From the NCBI RefSeq assembly GCF_010682105.1, contig NZ_JAAGWH010000055.1:1-64000 (forward strand): DNA of 64,000 nt. The letters are read 5' to 3'. The stretch comes from Modestobacter muralis. GTDB lineage: Bacteria; Actinomycetota; Actinomycetes; Mycobacteriales; Geodermatophilaceae. Under the pieces are notes generated by a model. It made no database searches and was not told where the DNA came from. It saw only the letters and a list, made by a program, of their open reading frames with translations. Below, in pieces: positions 51,326 to 60,088 of this stretch (positions are counted from its first letter, which is position 1; the number at the start of each line of letters is the position of its first letter). Position numbers and translations under genes: made by a program.

Positions 51326-53686
51326 ATGAGGACCGACGTCGCGACCACGACGTCCCCTCCGCCAGCCCGAGGACGGTCCACCGTGATGAGCTCCCCCCGC
51401 GTCGAGACGGTGCTGCGCGCCGCCCTGCAGCGCGTGCACCCGCCCACCGAGCTGGTCGAGCACACCCGCTGGCTGTTCTGCCTGGCCAGCATCGCCGCCG
51501 TCGGGCTCACCAGCCTGACCGTGCTGTCCGGTGGCGTCACCGGCTGGTCGTTCGCGCTGGCCGCGGTCGCGGCGGCCACCTTCGTGGCGTCCTGGCTGCA
51601 CCGCTACCGACGTCGCCGGGCGCCGCTGGTCGCCGACCTGGCCGACCTGCTGGCGCTGGCGGTGTTCGCCGCGGCCTGCCCCCGGCCGGTGCTCGCCCTG
51701 GGCGTCGCCTTCCCCGCCGTCTGGTACCGGGCCGTCTACGGCGACACCGGCCGCATCGTCGGCTACGGCGTGGGCGTCTGCCTCGCCCTCGTGGGCGGTC
51801 TGGAGCTGTGGTCGGCCGTCCCCGGGCACGGCGCGCAGCTGGCGGTGGCCGCCGTCGTGGGCAACCTGCCGGTGCTGCTGCTGACCGTCTTCGTCGTCCG
51901 GCACCTGGCCGTGGGGCTGTTCGAGCGGGAGCACACCCAGGCCCGCGACACCGCCCTGGCCGCCCTCGGCGGGCAGCTGCTCGGCGTCACCGACCGGACG
52001 GCGATCCTGCGGACGGCGTGGGCCACCGCCGAGGCCGTCTGCGCGGCGACCCCCGGACTGCGCACCGCGGTGCTGGCCCGCGAGGGCGACCTGCTGCGGG
52101 TGCACGGCGCGGCCGGTGAGTTCCTCCGCCCGCCCACGACGCTGCCCGGCGACCTGCTGTCCGACGACGAACCGGGTCCCCAGCGGGTCGTGCCGCCCAC
52201 CGCGCTCGTGCTCAGCTCGGGTGTCCGCGGCGAGTGGCTGGGCCTGCCGATGCCGGACTCCCCCGGCGGCTACATGCTCCTCGGCGGCCACCCCACGGTG
52301 CCCCGCGACGCGGTGCTCGCCGTCCAGTCGATGCTCAACCAGGTCGCCCTCGCCCTGCGCACCAGCAGCGCCCACCGCGAGCTGCGCGCCCAGGCGCTGA
52401 CCGACCGGCTCACCGGCCTGGCCAACCGCACGGCCTTCTCCACCGCGGTGGACGCCGCACTGGCCGACCCGGACTCCGAGGCCTGGGTGCTCTTCCTCGA
52501 CCTCGACGACTTCAAGGTCGTCAACGACACCCTCGGCCACCTGGCCGGCGACCGGCTGCTGGCCCATCTGGGCTGCGAGCTGACCGGGACGCTGCGCGCC
52601 GAGGACCTGTGCGCCCGGCTGGGCGGCGACGAGTTCGCCGTGCTGCTCCGTGGCGCCGGCGAGGCCGAGGCCCGCCGGATCGGCCAGCGCATCGTGGAGA
52701 CGATCTCCACCCCCGTCCAGCTCGGCGAGGGCCTGGCCCGGATCGGCGCCAGCGTCGGCGCGACCCGGGTGCTGCCCGGCTCCACCGAGACGCTGGTCGT
52801 GCACCAGGCCGACGTGGCCATGTACGCGGCCAAGTCCGCGGGCAAGAACCGCGTGCAGTTCTTCGACCCGGCGATGCTCCAGCTGGACGACGCCGTCGAG
52901 GCCGAGGCCGAGCTGCGCGCCGCGGTGGACGGCGGCGAGCTCGTGCTGGCCTACCAGCCGGTGGTCGCGGCCGGCGACGGGCGCTGCACCGCGGTCGAGG
53001 CGCTCGTCCGCTGGGCGCACCCCTTCCGCGGGCTGCTGGGCCCCGACCAGTTCCTGGCGCTGGCCGAGGAGACCGGCGCGATCGTGCCGCTGGGCGAGTT
53101 CGTGGTCCGCCGGGCCTGCGCCGACGCCGCCCGGTGGGCGCAGGAGGGCCACCCGGTCGCCGTCCACGTCAACGCCTCCCCCACCCAGCTGGCGCACCCG
53201 CGGTTCGTCGAGCTGGTGCGCGAGTCGCTGGCCGCCGCCGACCTGGACCCCGGGCAGCTGGTCGTCGAGGTGACCGAGACGACGGTGCTGGACTCCCCCG
53301 TGGTCGCGGCGACGCTGGACGCGCTGGTGGCCCTCGGCGTGGTCATCGCGCTCGACGACTTCGGCACCGGCTACTCGGCGCTGACCACGCTGCGCAGCCT
53401 GCCGATCGGCATCGTCAAGATCGACCGCTCCTTCGTCGCGGGGGTGCTCACCCAGGCCGCCGACCAGGCCGTGGTCGAGGCGATCGTGCAGATGGCGCAC
53501 CGGCTGGGACTGGAGACCGTCGCCGAGGGCGTGGAGTCGGTCGAGCAGCAGGACGTCCTCGAACGCGTCGGCATCGGCTCGCTGCAGGGCTACCTGTACC
53601 TCCCGCCGGCGCCGGCCGAGGCGTTCAGCGCCTGGCTGGCCGACAACCGGCGCCGCTCCTCGACCGGTGAGCTCACCCCCGCCTGA
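51326..53686 (+). CDS. Membrane-bound GGDEF-EAL c-di-GMP enzyme
   Basis: The product (786 aa) begins with about five or six transmembrane segments (48-200), continues with a GAF-like region (about 215-350), a GGDEF domain (about 360-520, GGDEF intact near 431) and an EAL domain (about 535-780) with EALVRW, VHVNASP, EVTETT, DDFGTGYSAL, VKIDRSF, AEGVES and QGYL, all active-site residues present. It may both make and break c-di-GMP. ATG at 51326 is used; ATG 51386 and GTG 51287 are alternatives. Confidence 0.93.
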   Translation: MRTDVATTTSPPPARGRSTVMSSPRVETVLRAALQRVHPPTELVEHTRWLFCLASIAAVGLTSLTVLSGGVTGWSFALAAVAAATFVASWLHRYRRRRAPLVADLADLLALAVFAAACPRPVLALGVAFPAVWYRAVYGDTGRIVGYGVGVCLALVGGLELWSAVPGHGAQLAVAAVVGNLPVLLLTVFVVRHLAVGLFEREHTQARDTALAALGGQLLGVTDRTAILRTAWATAEAVCAATPGLRTAVLAREGDLLRVHGAAGEFLRPPTTLPGDLLSDDEPGPQRVVPPTALVLSSGVRGEWLGLPMPDSPGGYMLLGGHPTVPRDAVLAVQSMLNQVALALRTSSAHRELRAQALTDRLTGLANRTAFSTAVDAALADPDSEAWVLFLDLDDFKVVNDTLGHLAGDRLLAHLGCELTGTLRAEDLCARLGGDEFAVLLRGAGEAEARRIGQRIVETISTPVQLGEGLARIGASVGATRVLPGSTETLVVHQADVAMYAAKSAGKNRVQFFDPAMLQLDDAVEAEAELRAAVDGGELVLAYQPVVAAGDGRCTAVEALVRWAHPFRGLLGPDQFLALAEETGAIVPLGEFVVRRACADAARWAQEGHPVAVHVNASPTQLAHPRFVELVRESLAAADLDPGQLVVEVTETTVLDSPVVAATLDALVALGVVIALDDFGTGYSALTTLRSLPIGIVKIDRSFVAGVLTQAADQAVVEAIVQMAHRLGLETVAEGVESVEQQDVLERVGIGSLQGYLYLPPAPAEAFSAWLADNRRRSSTGELTPA

Positions 53687-53724
53687 CCGGGGGGCACCGG
53701 GGGCTGTGACACGCTCGCGGCGAT

Positions 53725-54504
53725 GTGGGCATGACGGTGGAGGAGATGGTCGCGGTCGCCGCCGCGGGGCTGGCGGCGGGCAGCATCAACGCCGTCGTCG
53801 GCTCCGGGACCCTGGTGACCTTCCCGGTGCTGCTGGCCGTCGGGCTGCCGCCGGTGACGGCCACGATCTCCAACTCACTCGGCCTGGTGCCCGGCAACCT
53901 CACCGGCGCGATCGGCTACCGGCGCGAGCTGGCCGGGCAGCGCGGGCTGCTGCTGCGACTGCTGCCGGCCTCGGTGCTCGGCGCGCTGACCGGGGCGTTC
54001 CTGCTGCTGCATCTGCCCGCGTCGGCGTTCGAGGCGGTCGTGCCGGGCCTGGTCGGGCTCGCCGTGGTGCTGGTCGCCGTCCAGCCGTGGCTGCAGCGCC
54101 GGCTGCGCACCCGCCCGGGCGGCGGGCCCGGCGACGTCCGGGGCGCGCGGCTGGCCGGGCTGGTCGCCGGCGCGTACGCCACCGGCACCTACGGCGGGTA
54201 CTTCGCCGCCAGCCAGGGCGTGCTGCAGATCGGCATCTTCGGGCTACTGCTGCGCGAGCCACTGCAGCGGCTCAACGCGATCAAGAACGTGCTCACCCTG
54301 GGCGTCAACGCCGTCGCCGCCCTGGCCTACGTCGTGGTGGCCACCGACCGGATCGACTGGCGCGCGGCCGGGCTGGTCGCCGGCGGCTCACTCGTCGGCG
54401 GGCACCTGGGCTCGACCTACGGCCGGCGGCTGCCCGCCCCGGTGCTGCGGACGGCGATCGTCGTCCTGGGCCTGGTGGCGATCGGGGTGCTGGTCAGCCG
54501 GTGA
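53725..54504 (+). CDS. TSUP (TauE/SafE) family transporter
   Basis: The product (259 aa) has about seven transmembrane segments and two internal halves with the family pattern GLAAGSINAVVGSGTLVTFPVLL and GAYATGTYGGYFAASQGVLQIG. Family members export sulfite or sulfonates or import related anions; the substrate is unknown. ATG at 53731 is an alternative start two codons in. It overlaps the next paralogous gene by four bases. Confidence 0.88.
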   Translation: MGMTVEEMVAVAAAGLAAGSINAVVGSGTLVTFPVLLAVGLPPVTATISNSLGLVPGNLTGAIGYRRELAGQRGLLLRLLPASVLGALTGAFLLLHLPASAFEAVVPGLVGLAVVLVAVQPWLQRRLRTRPGGGPGDVRGARLAGLVAGAYATGTYGGYFAASQGVLQIGIFGLLLREPLQRLNAIKNVLTLGVNAVAALAYVVVATDRIDWRAAGLVAGGSLVGGHLGSTYGRRLPAPVLRTAIVVLGLVAIGVLVSR

Positions 54505-55274
54505 GCGTGCTCGAGTTCGCCCTCCTCGTCCTGGCCGGGACCGGCGCCGGCCTGACCGGCAGCATCGCCGGGCTGGCCTCGCTGATCAGCTACCCGGCGC
54601 TGCTGGCCACCGGCCTGTCCCCCGTGTCGGCGAACGTGACCAACACCGTCGCCCTGGTGGCCAACGGGGTCGGCTCGGTCAGCGCCTCGGGCCCCGAGCT
54701 CGCCGGTCAGCGGAGCAGGCTGCTGCGGCTGGGCGCCGCCGGGCTGGCCGGCGGGGCGGTCGGCGCGGTCCTGCTGCTGCTCACCCCGTCGGCGGCGTTC
54801 GAGAAGGCCGTGCCCGTGCTGATCGCGGTGGCCTCGGCGGCGATCCTGGTGCAGCGCCCGGCCCGGGAGCTGGCGGCGCAGGGGGCGGCCGAACAGGCCG
54901 CCCACCCGCACCGCGACCACTGGGGCGTCGTCCTGGGCACCTTCGCCATCTCGATCTACGGCGGCTACTTCGGTGCGGCCGCCGGGGTGCTGATGCTGGC
55001 CACGTTCCTGCTGGTCCTGGGGGTCGGCGTGCCGCAGGGCAACGCGCTGAAGAACGTCGTCCTCGGCCTGGCCAACTCGGTGGCCGCGATCGGCTACGCC
55101 GTCTTCGCCGACGTGGCCTGGCTGGCGGCGCTGCCGCTGGCGATCGGCTTCCTGATCGGGGGGCGGCTGGGCCCACGGGTGGCCCGGCGGGTGCCGCAGG
55201 TGCTGCTGCGCCGGGTCATCGCGGTGGCCGGACTGGGCCTCGCGGTGCACCTGGGCCTCGACGCGTTCGGCTGA
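54501..55274 (+). CDS. TSUP (TauE/SafE) family transporter, second paralogue
   Basis: The product (257 aa) has the same build as its neighbour (GTGAGLTGSIAGLASLISYPALL and SIYGGYFGAAAGVLMLATFLLVLG). The GTG start overlaps the previous stop (GTGA), so both are translated from one mRNA. Two unequal TSUP proteins encoded together may form a heteromer or serve two substrates; the first is inference. Confidence 0.88.
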   Translation: MSVLEFALLVLAGTGAGLTGSIAGLASLISYPALLATGLSPVSANVTNTVALVANGVGSVSASGPELAGQRSRLLRLGAAGLAGGAVGAVLLLLTPSAAFEKAVPVLIAVASAAILVQRPARELAAQGAAEQAAHPHRDHWGVVLGTFAISIYGGYFGAAAGVLMLATFLLVLGVGVPQGNALKNVVLGLANSVAAIGYAVFADVAWLAALPLAIGFLIGGRLGPRVARRVPQVLLRRVIAVAGLGLAVHLGLDAFG

Positions 55275-55356
55275 CCGGGCAGAGTGGTACCCGGCCCGGT
55301 CGCACCACCGGCCGGGCCCGGCGTCCGCACGGGCGCCCCGACGACGGAGGAACGAC

Positions 55357-56100
55357 ATGATCGTGCCGGGTCCGGCAGCGCAGCGCTTCGTGGCGGAGCT
55401 CGACCAGCTCCCGCCGCCGGAGCTGCGCGGCCCCGAGATGCTCGCCGTCCGGCTGTCGCGGGCGGCGGTCGCCGCGCTGCCGGTGGACGGTGCCGGGCTG
55501 AGCATCCACGACATGGAGGGGCACCGGACGCCGATCGGCGCCAGCGACCCGGTCGCGTCCCAGGCCGAGCGGCTGCAGTTCACCCACGGCGACGGCCCCG
55601 CGCTGCGGGCGCACGACGACGGTGTGGCGATCGCCTTCGACGAGGCGGCCATCGCCCGCAACTGGCCCGAGCTGCACGAGTCGATGATCGGTCAGACCGA
55701 CCTGCACGCGGTGCTGTCGGTGCCGCTGCTGCCGCCGCTGGGGCCGCTGGTGGTCCTGGACCTCTACGTGCGCGACGCCGACGCGCTGCCGGCCACCGAC
55801 CGCGAGGACGTGGCGGACGTGACGATCGCGATGACCCGCGCGATGGTCGCCGCCGCACTGGGGGCCCCGGTGCAGGAGGGCCGGCGCGGCTGGTGGGACG
55901 GCCCGGACGCACTGCGCCGGGCCCGCGTGTGGCAGGCCACCGGCATGGTCAACGTCGGCTTCGACCTCGACACCGCCGACGCCCTCGCCGTGCTCAAGGC
56001 CCACGCCTTCGCCACCGGCCGCGTGGTGGACGACGTCGCCGACGACCTGGTCGCCGGTCGGATGGGCCTGGACGAGCTGTCCGTCCCCCGCCGGCACTGA
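55357..56100 (+). CDS. GAF-ANTAR protein
   Basis: The product (247 aa) has an N-terminal GAF domain (about 25-165, with VDGAGLSIHDMEGHRTPIGASDPVASQAERLQFTHGDGPAL) and a C-terminal ANTAR domain (about 184-240, RRARVWQATGMVNVGFDLDTADALAVLKAHAFATGRVVDDVADDLV). ANTAR domains bind paired RNA hairpins and prevent transcription termination. The ATG follows GGAGG. A GC-rich imperfect hairpin lies in the 82 bases before it. A second protein of this type is encoded at 60089. Confidence 0.88.
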   Translation: MIVPGPAAQRFVAELDQLPPPELRGPEMLAVRLSRAAVAALPVDGAGLSIHDMEGHRTPIGASDPVASQAERLQFTHGDGPALRAHDDGVAIAFDEAAIARNWPELHESMIGQTDLHAVLSVPLLPPLGPLVVLDLYVRDADALPATDREDVADVTIAMTRAMVAAALGAPVQEGRRGWWDGPDALRRARVWQATGMVNVGFDLDTADALAVLKAHAFATGRVVDDVADDLVAGRMGLDELSVPRRH

Positions 56101-56107
56101 CCCGGCC

Positions 56108-56135
56108 CCCGGCCGGCGCCGTGGCGCCGGCCGGG
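56108..56135. terminator. Hairpin between convergent genes
   Basis: CCCGGCCGGCGCC (56108-56120) pairs with GGCGCCGGCCGGG (56123-56135), with a tight loop. It lies between the GAF-ANTAR stop and the stop of the leftward membrane protein gene and suits both. Confidence 0.7.
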
Positions 56136-56143
56136 TCGCTGGG

Positions 56144-56839
56144 TCAGCTGCCGCTGGTGACGTAGGCGCTGAGCAGCAGCGAGAACGCGCTGGCGGTGAT
56201 CAGCAACCGCGCCGGGGTGAGCCCGTTGAGCAGACCGGCGATCATCCCGGCGTTGGCCGACCGGGCCTCGACGGCCTGGGTGCCGCGGCGCAGCAGCCGC
56301 ACCTCGTCGGCCAGCAGCGTGCCGCCGGCACCGAGCAGGGCGAGCCCGAGGACGACGAACACCAGCGCCATCCGCTGGTCGAACGTGTTAGCCGACGAGG
56401 CCAGGAACGCCACCACGACCAGCCCGAGCAGCAGCCCGATCGCGGCACCGGCGACCGGCGCCCAGGGGCCCATCCGGATCATCTGGTCCGGCCGTGGCAT
56501 CCGCGGGCGCGGCCGGGAGCGGGCCTCCACCGGCGTGGTCGGCTGGTGTCCCGGCGCCGGCTCGCCCACCGGCGGCTGCCCGAGCGCCGGGACCGGCTGC
56601 GAGTCGGTGGCCGCCGGGGCCGGGGCGTCGTGCTGCCGCGGCCCGACCATCGGCACGCCGGGCTGGGTCAGGTGCTCCGTCCCCGGCTCGGCCGCCACCG
56701 GCTGCGGCACCGGCTGGGCCACCGGTTGCACCACCGTCTGGGCCTCGGTCCGCTGGCCGGGGACCACGGCGGTCGCCCCGGTCTCCGGTCGTCCTTGGTC
56801 GACCCGTCCGGCCGCCACCACGTCCTGCTCGTCACTCAT
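56144..56839 (-). CDS. Pro/Gln-rich membrane protein, function unknown
   Basis: The product (231 aa) has a disordered N-terminal 125 residues rich in P, Q, V and A (VVQPVAQPVPQPVAAEPG), then three transmembrane segments (WAPVAGAAIGLLLGLVVVAFLA, MALVFVVLGLALLGAGGTLLA and ARLLITASAFSLLLSAYV). ATG at 56839 follows GAGGTGAT by seven bases and is preferred over GTG 56851. No family was recognised. Confidence 0.7.
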   Translation of the reverse strand: MSDEQDVVAAGRVDQGRPETGATAVVPGQRTEAQTVVQPVAQPVPQPVAAEPGTEHLTQPGVPMVGPRQHDAPAPAATDSQPVPALGQPPVGEPAPGHQPTTPVEARSRPRPRMPRPDQMIRMGPWAPVAGAAIGLLLGLVVVAFLASSANTFDQRMALVFVVLGLALLGAGGTLLADEVRLLRRGTQAVEARSANAGMIAGLLNGLTPARLLITASAFSLLLSAYVTSGS

Positions 56840-57005
56840 GTCTGTGATCACCTCGGGTCAGACGCTAGGTGGGCCCTCCGACACCACCGGGAGGTGGGCG
56901 GGTGTGGCGTGCGGGGCGGGTGTGACCCCGGCGCGGAGTCACCCTCCGTGGTCCGCCGGGGTCGCACCGTCAGAGCCGGGGCGCGCCATCGACCCGAGCG
57001 CACGG

Positions 57006-58685
57006 TCAGAGCAGCCGGCGGCTGTCCTCGGCGACCACCCGCAGCCAGCGGTACCCGTAGCCCTCCAGCGTCAGCTCGACCGAGCCGTCGTCGGCCAGCG
57101 GGGTGCTGCCCACGGTGAGCAGGTCCTCCAGGCGGTGGGTGGCGCCGCAGTCGGCCAGCACCAGCGGCACGGTGCGCGGCTCGGGCCCGAGGTTGTGCAG
57201 CGCGACCAGGGTGCCGTCGTCCCAGGTGGTCAGGTGCGCCAGCACCTCCGGGTGCGGCTGCCCGAGCACCTCGAAGGTGCCCCAGCCCAGCTCCGGGCAC
57301 TCCCGGTAGCGGCGGACCAGCAGCTTCATGAACGACAGCAGCGAGTCCGGGTCGCGGCGCTGGTCGGCGACGTTGACGAACTCCGGGGCGAAGCCGCCCT
57401 CCACCACCGGCCCGGGGAGCTTCCCCGGTGCGGCGGTGGAGAACCCGCCGTTGCGGCCGGCGGTCCACTGCATCGGCGTGCGCACCGCCATCCGGCCGTC
57501 GGCGGCGAGGTTCTCCCCCATGCCGACCTCCTCGCCGTAGAACAGCACCGGCGTGCCGGGCAGTGAGAACATCAGGCTGTAGACCATCCGCACCCGCCGC
57601 GGGTCGCCGGCCAGCATCGGCGGCAGCCGGCGGGTGAGGCCGCGGTCGTAGACCTGCATCTCGGGGTCGGGACCGAAGGCGGCGAACACCTCGGCGCGCT
57701 CGTCGTCGGAGAGCTTGTCCAGGGTGAGCTCGTCGTGGTTGCGCACGAACATGCCCCACTGGTTGTCCGGCGACGTCGCCGGACGGGCCATCAGGGCGTC
57801 GACCAGCGGGGCGACGTCGGACCGGGCCAGCGACAGGTACATGGCCTGCATGGCGATGAAGTCGAACTGCATGGTCAGCTCGTCCCCGTCGGTGCCGCCG
57901 AAGAACTGCGCCTGCTGGTCGTGCGGCAGGTTCACCTCACCGAGCAGCACGCCGTCGCCGGACCGGCGGTCGACCAGCGCGCGCAGCGCCCGCAGGTACT
58001 CGTGCGGGTCGGGGAACCGCTCGGCCTCGGCCGGGTCGATCCCCTCGGTCTCCAGCAGGAACGGGACGGCGTCCACCCGGAAGCCGTCCAGGCCCAGCTG
58101 CAGCCAGAAGCCGATGACCTTGGCGATCTCGTCGCGGACCAGCGGGTTGGCGACGTTGAGGTCGGGCTGGGACTTGTAGAACTTGTGCAGGTACCACTCC
58201 CCCGTCTTCTCCTCCAGCTCCCAGATGCTGTCCTCCTGGTCGGGGAAGACGACCTGCGCGGAGGTGTCCGGCGGCGGGTCGGACCGCCAGACGTACCAGT
58301 CGCGGAAGGGCGAGTCCTTGGACCTCCGCGCGGCCTGGAACCAGGGGTGCTTCTCGCTGGTGTGGTTGACCACCAGGTCGGCGATGACCCGCATGCCGCG
58401 GTCCTTCGCCGTGCGGATCACCTCGACCAGGTCACCGTGGCTGCCCAGCCGCGGGTCGACACCGTAGAAGTCGGTGATGTCGTAGCCGTCGTCCCGCTCG
58501 GCGGTCGGGTAGAAGGGCATCAGCCACAGGCAGGTGACGCCCAGGTCGGCCAGGTGCTCGATGCGCTGGGCCAGGCCGGCGAGGTCGCCGATCCCGTCGC
58601 CGTTCCAGTCCATGTAGGTCTCGACGTCCAGGCAGTAGACGACGGCGTTCTTCCACCACAGGTCCGCGGTGTCGGTGATGCGCAT
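57006..58685 (-). CDS. GH13 glycoside hydrolase (alpha-amylase/trehalose synthase-like)
   Basis: The product (559 aa) is a family 13 TIM-barrel enzyme acting on alpha-glucans or trehalose/maltose. The catalytic residues are all present: nucleophile Asp near 205 (GFRVDAVPF), acid/base Glu near 248 (LLGEVNLP) and stabilising Asp near 318 (VRNHDELT). The N-terminal WWKNAVVYCLDVETYMDWNGDGIGDL and a C-terminal beta domain are like trehalose synthases, but without the fused kinase. The ATG has AGAGGAG upstream. It is 49 bases downstream of a flavin oxidoreductase gene. Confidence 0.92.
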   Translation of the reverse strand: MRITDTADLWWKNAVVYCLDVETYMDWNGDGIGDLAGLAQRIEHLADLGVTCLWLMPFYPTAERDDGYDITDFYGVDPRLGSHGDLVEVIRTAKDRGMRVIADLVVNHTSEKHPWFQAARRSKDSPFRDWYVWRSDPPPDTSAQVVFPDQEDSIWELEEKTGEWYLHKFYKSQPDLNVANPLVRDEIAKVIGFWLQLGLDGFRVDAVPFLLETEGIDPAEAERFPDPHEYLRALRALVDRRSGDGVLLGEVNLPHDQQAQFFGGTDGDELTMQFDFIAMQAMYLSLARSDVAPLVDALMARPATSPDNQWGMFVRNHDELTLDKLSDDERAEVFAAFGPDPEMQVYDRGLTRRLPPMLAGDPRRVRMVYSLMFSLPGTPVLFYGEEVGMGENLAADGRMAVRTPMQWTAGRNGGFSTAAPGKLPGPVVEGGFAPEFVNVADQRRDPDSLLSFMKLLVRRYRECPELGWGTFEVLGQPHPEVLAHLTTWDDGTLVALHNLGPEPRTVPLVLADCGATHRLEDLLTVGSTPLADDGSVELTLEGYGYRWLRVVAEDSRRLL

Positions 58686-58734
58686 GTCGCTCCTCTTCTC
58701 GGGGCGGGGTGGAGCGAGGTCGGGGTGGCGCGGG

Positions 58735-59784
58735 TCAGGGCAGGACGGCGGGCTGCGGCGTCTGGTGCGGGCGCAGCGGGTCGGCCGAGCCGGGCGGGTC
58801 GATGGCGACCGCCGGTGCGGGTGCGGTGACGTCGAGCTGGGGCAGCACGTGCTCGCCGAAGGCGTCCAGGAACAAGATCTGCTCCTTGGGCACGTGGTGC
58901 AGGTACTCCTGGTCGAAGCCGAGGTCGACGTACTCGGCGATCCAGGCCGCGTGCTGGGCCAGGTCGCTGGAGATGCGGACGGCGTCGTGCATGTCCTCGG
59001 GCCGCACGAAGGTGCTGGCCTGGTCGAAGGCGTGGGTGGTGTCGAGGTCCCAGCACAGCGGTGGCGGGAAGACGTTGCTGCGCCACTGGTCGTGGGCCAG
59101 GGCGAGCGCCCGGTCGGCGTCGGGGTCGTAGGAGACGTGCACCTGGATGGTCAGCGTGCCCTGACCGCCGGCGCCGCGGTAGGCGTCGATCACCTCGCGC
59201 AGCTTCTCGTGCGGCTGGTTGATCGTGACCAGGCCGTCGGCCCACTCGGCGTGCCGGGCCGCGGTCTTCGCGCTGACCGCCGGGGCGATGAGGGCCGGCT
59301 GCTGCTCGGGCAGGGTCCAGATCCGGGCGCGGTCGACGGTGACCAGCCCCTCGTGGCTGACCTCCTCGCCGGCCAGCAGCGCGCGGATGACGTCGACGCA
59401 CTCGCGCAGCCGGGCGTCGCGGAGCTCCTTGTTGGGCCAGACGTGCCCGGTGACGTGCTCGTTCATCGCCTCGCCGGAGCCCAGCGCGACCCAGAAGCGG
59501 CCGGGGAACATCGACCCCAGCGTCGCGATCGCCTGGGCGATGATCACCGGGTGGTACCGCTGGCCGGGGGCGTTGACCGCGCCGAAGGGCAGGTTCGTGG
59601 TGGCCAGCGCCGCACCCAGCCAGGACCAGGCGAACCCGGAGTGGCCCTGCCGCTCGTTCCACGGCTCGAGGTGGTCGGAGCACATGGCGGCGGTGAAGCC
59701 CACCTGCTCGGCGTGCTGGACCGCGCGCAGCAGGTCGGCGGGGTGCACCTGCTCATGGGAGTTGTGGAAGCCGATCACCGTCAT
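58735..59784 (-). CDS. Luciferase-like (LLM) flavin oxidoreductase, probably not F420-dependent
   Basis: The product (349 aa) is a TIM-barrel flavin enzyme of the bacterial luciferase superfamily: GFHNSHEQVHPADLLRAVQHAEQVGFTAAMCSDH, LGAALATTNLPFG, ALGSGEAMNEH and KTAARHAEWADGLVT. It resembles the group named probable non-F420 flavinoid oxidoreductase. It lies directly upstream of the GH13 gene on the same strand, so the two likely share a transcript. Substrate unknown. Confidence 0.85.
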   Translation of the reverse strand: MTVIGFHNSHEQVHPADLLRAVQHAEQVGFTAAMCSDHLEPWNERQGHSGFAWSWLGAALATTNLPFGAVNAPGQRYHPVIIAQAIATLGSMFPGRFWVALGSGEAMNEHVTGHVWPNKELRDARLRECVDVIRALLAGEEVSHEGLVTVDRARIWTLPEQQPALIAPAVSAKTAARHAEWADGLVTINQPHEKLREVIDAYRGAGGQGTLTIQVHVSYDPDADRALALAHDQWRSNVFPPPLCWDLDTTHAFDQASTFVRPEDMHDAVRISSDLAQHAAWIAEYVDLGFDQEYLHHVPKEQILFLDAFGEHVLPQLDVTAPAPAVAIDPPGSADPLRPHQTPQPAVLP

Positions 59785-60049
59785 GGGGCATGCCTACCGG
59801 GCGGGGTGATCATCCGCAGGCTCTGGTGCGCCGCGCAACGAGCCGCCCGGGGCGTTGGGCGTGCTCACCCCGGGCCGATGGTGGCCAGCACCAGCCCGTT
59901 CGCGTCACCACCGACCAGACAGCGGCGGACCAGGCGGTGGAGGACCAGACCACCTGGCCCCGGTCGCCCGGCGCCGGGCCGTCGTCCACACTGGCGGTCG
60001 CAGCCCGTCGACGACGGGCCAGGTCCCACAGCGCGGCCTCCGCACCACC

Positions 60050-60074
60050 GGCGCGACCGCTCAGCGGTCGCGCC
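60050..60074 (+). promoter_or_regulatory. Hairpin just ahead of the second GAF-ANTAR gene
   Basis: GGCGCGACCGC (60050-60060) pairs perfectly with GCGGTCGCGCC (60064-60074) around TCA, ending four bases before the AGAGGA ribosome binding site. It could control translation or be an RNA target. The rest of 59785-60088 holds no recognisable gene. Confidence 0.5.
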
Positions 60075-60088
60075 TGCAGAGGACGACC

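Noticed and set aside
58381-58420. GGTCCTTC in the GH13 gene, resembling the start of the hairpin family on the other strand
   Set aside because: It lies in coding sequence, lacks the paired arms and the inner CCACCACTCGC part.
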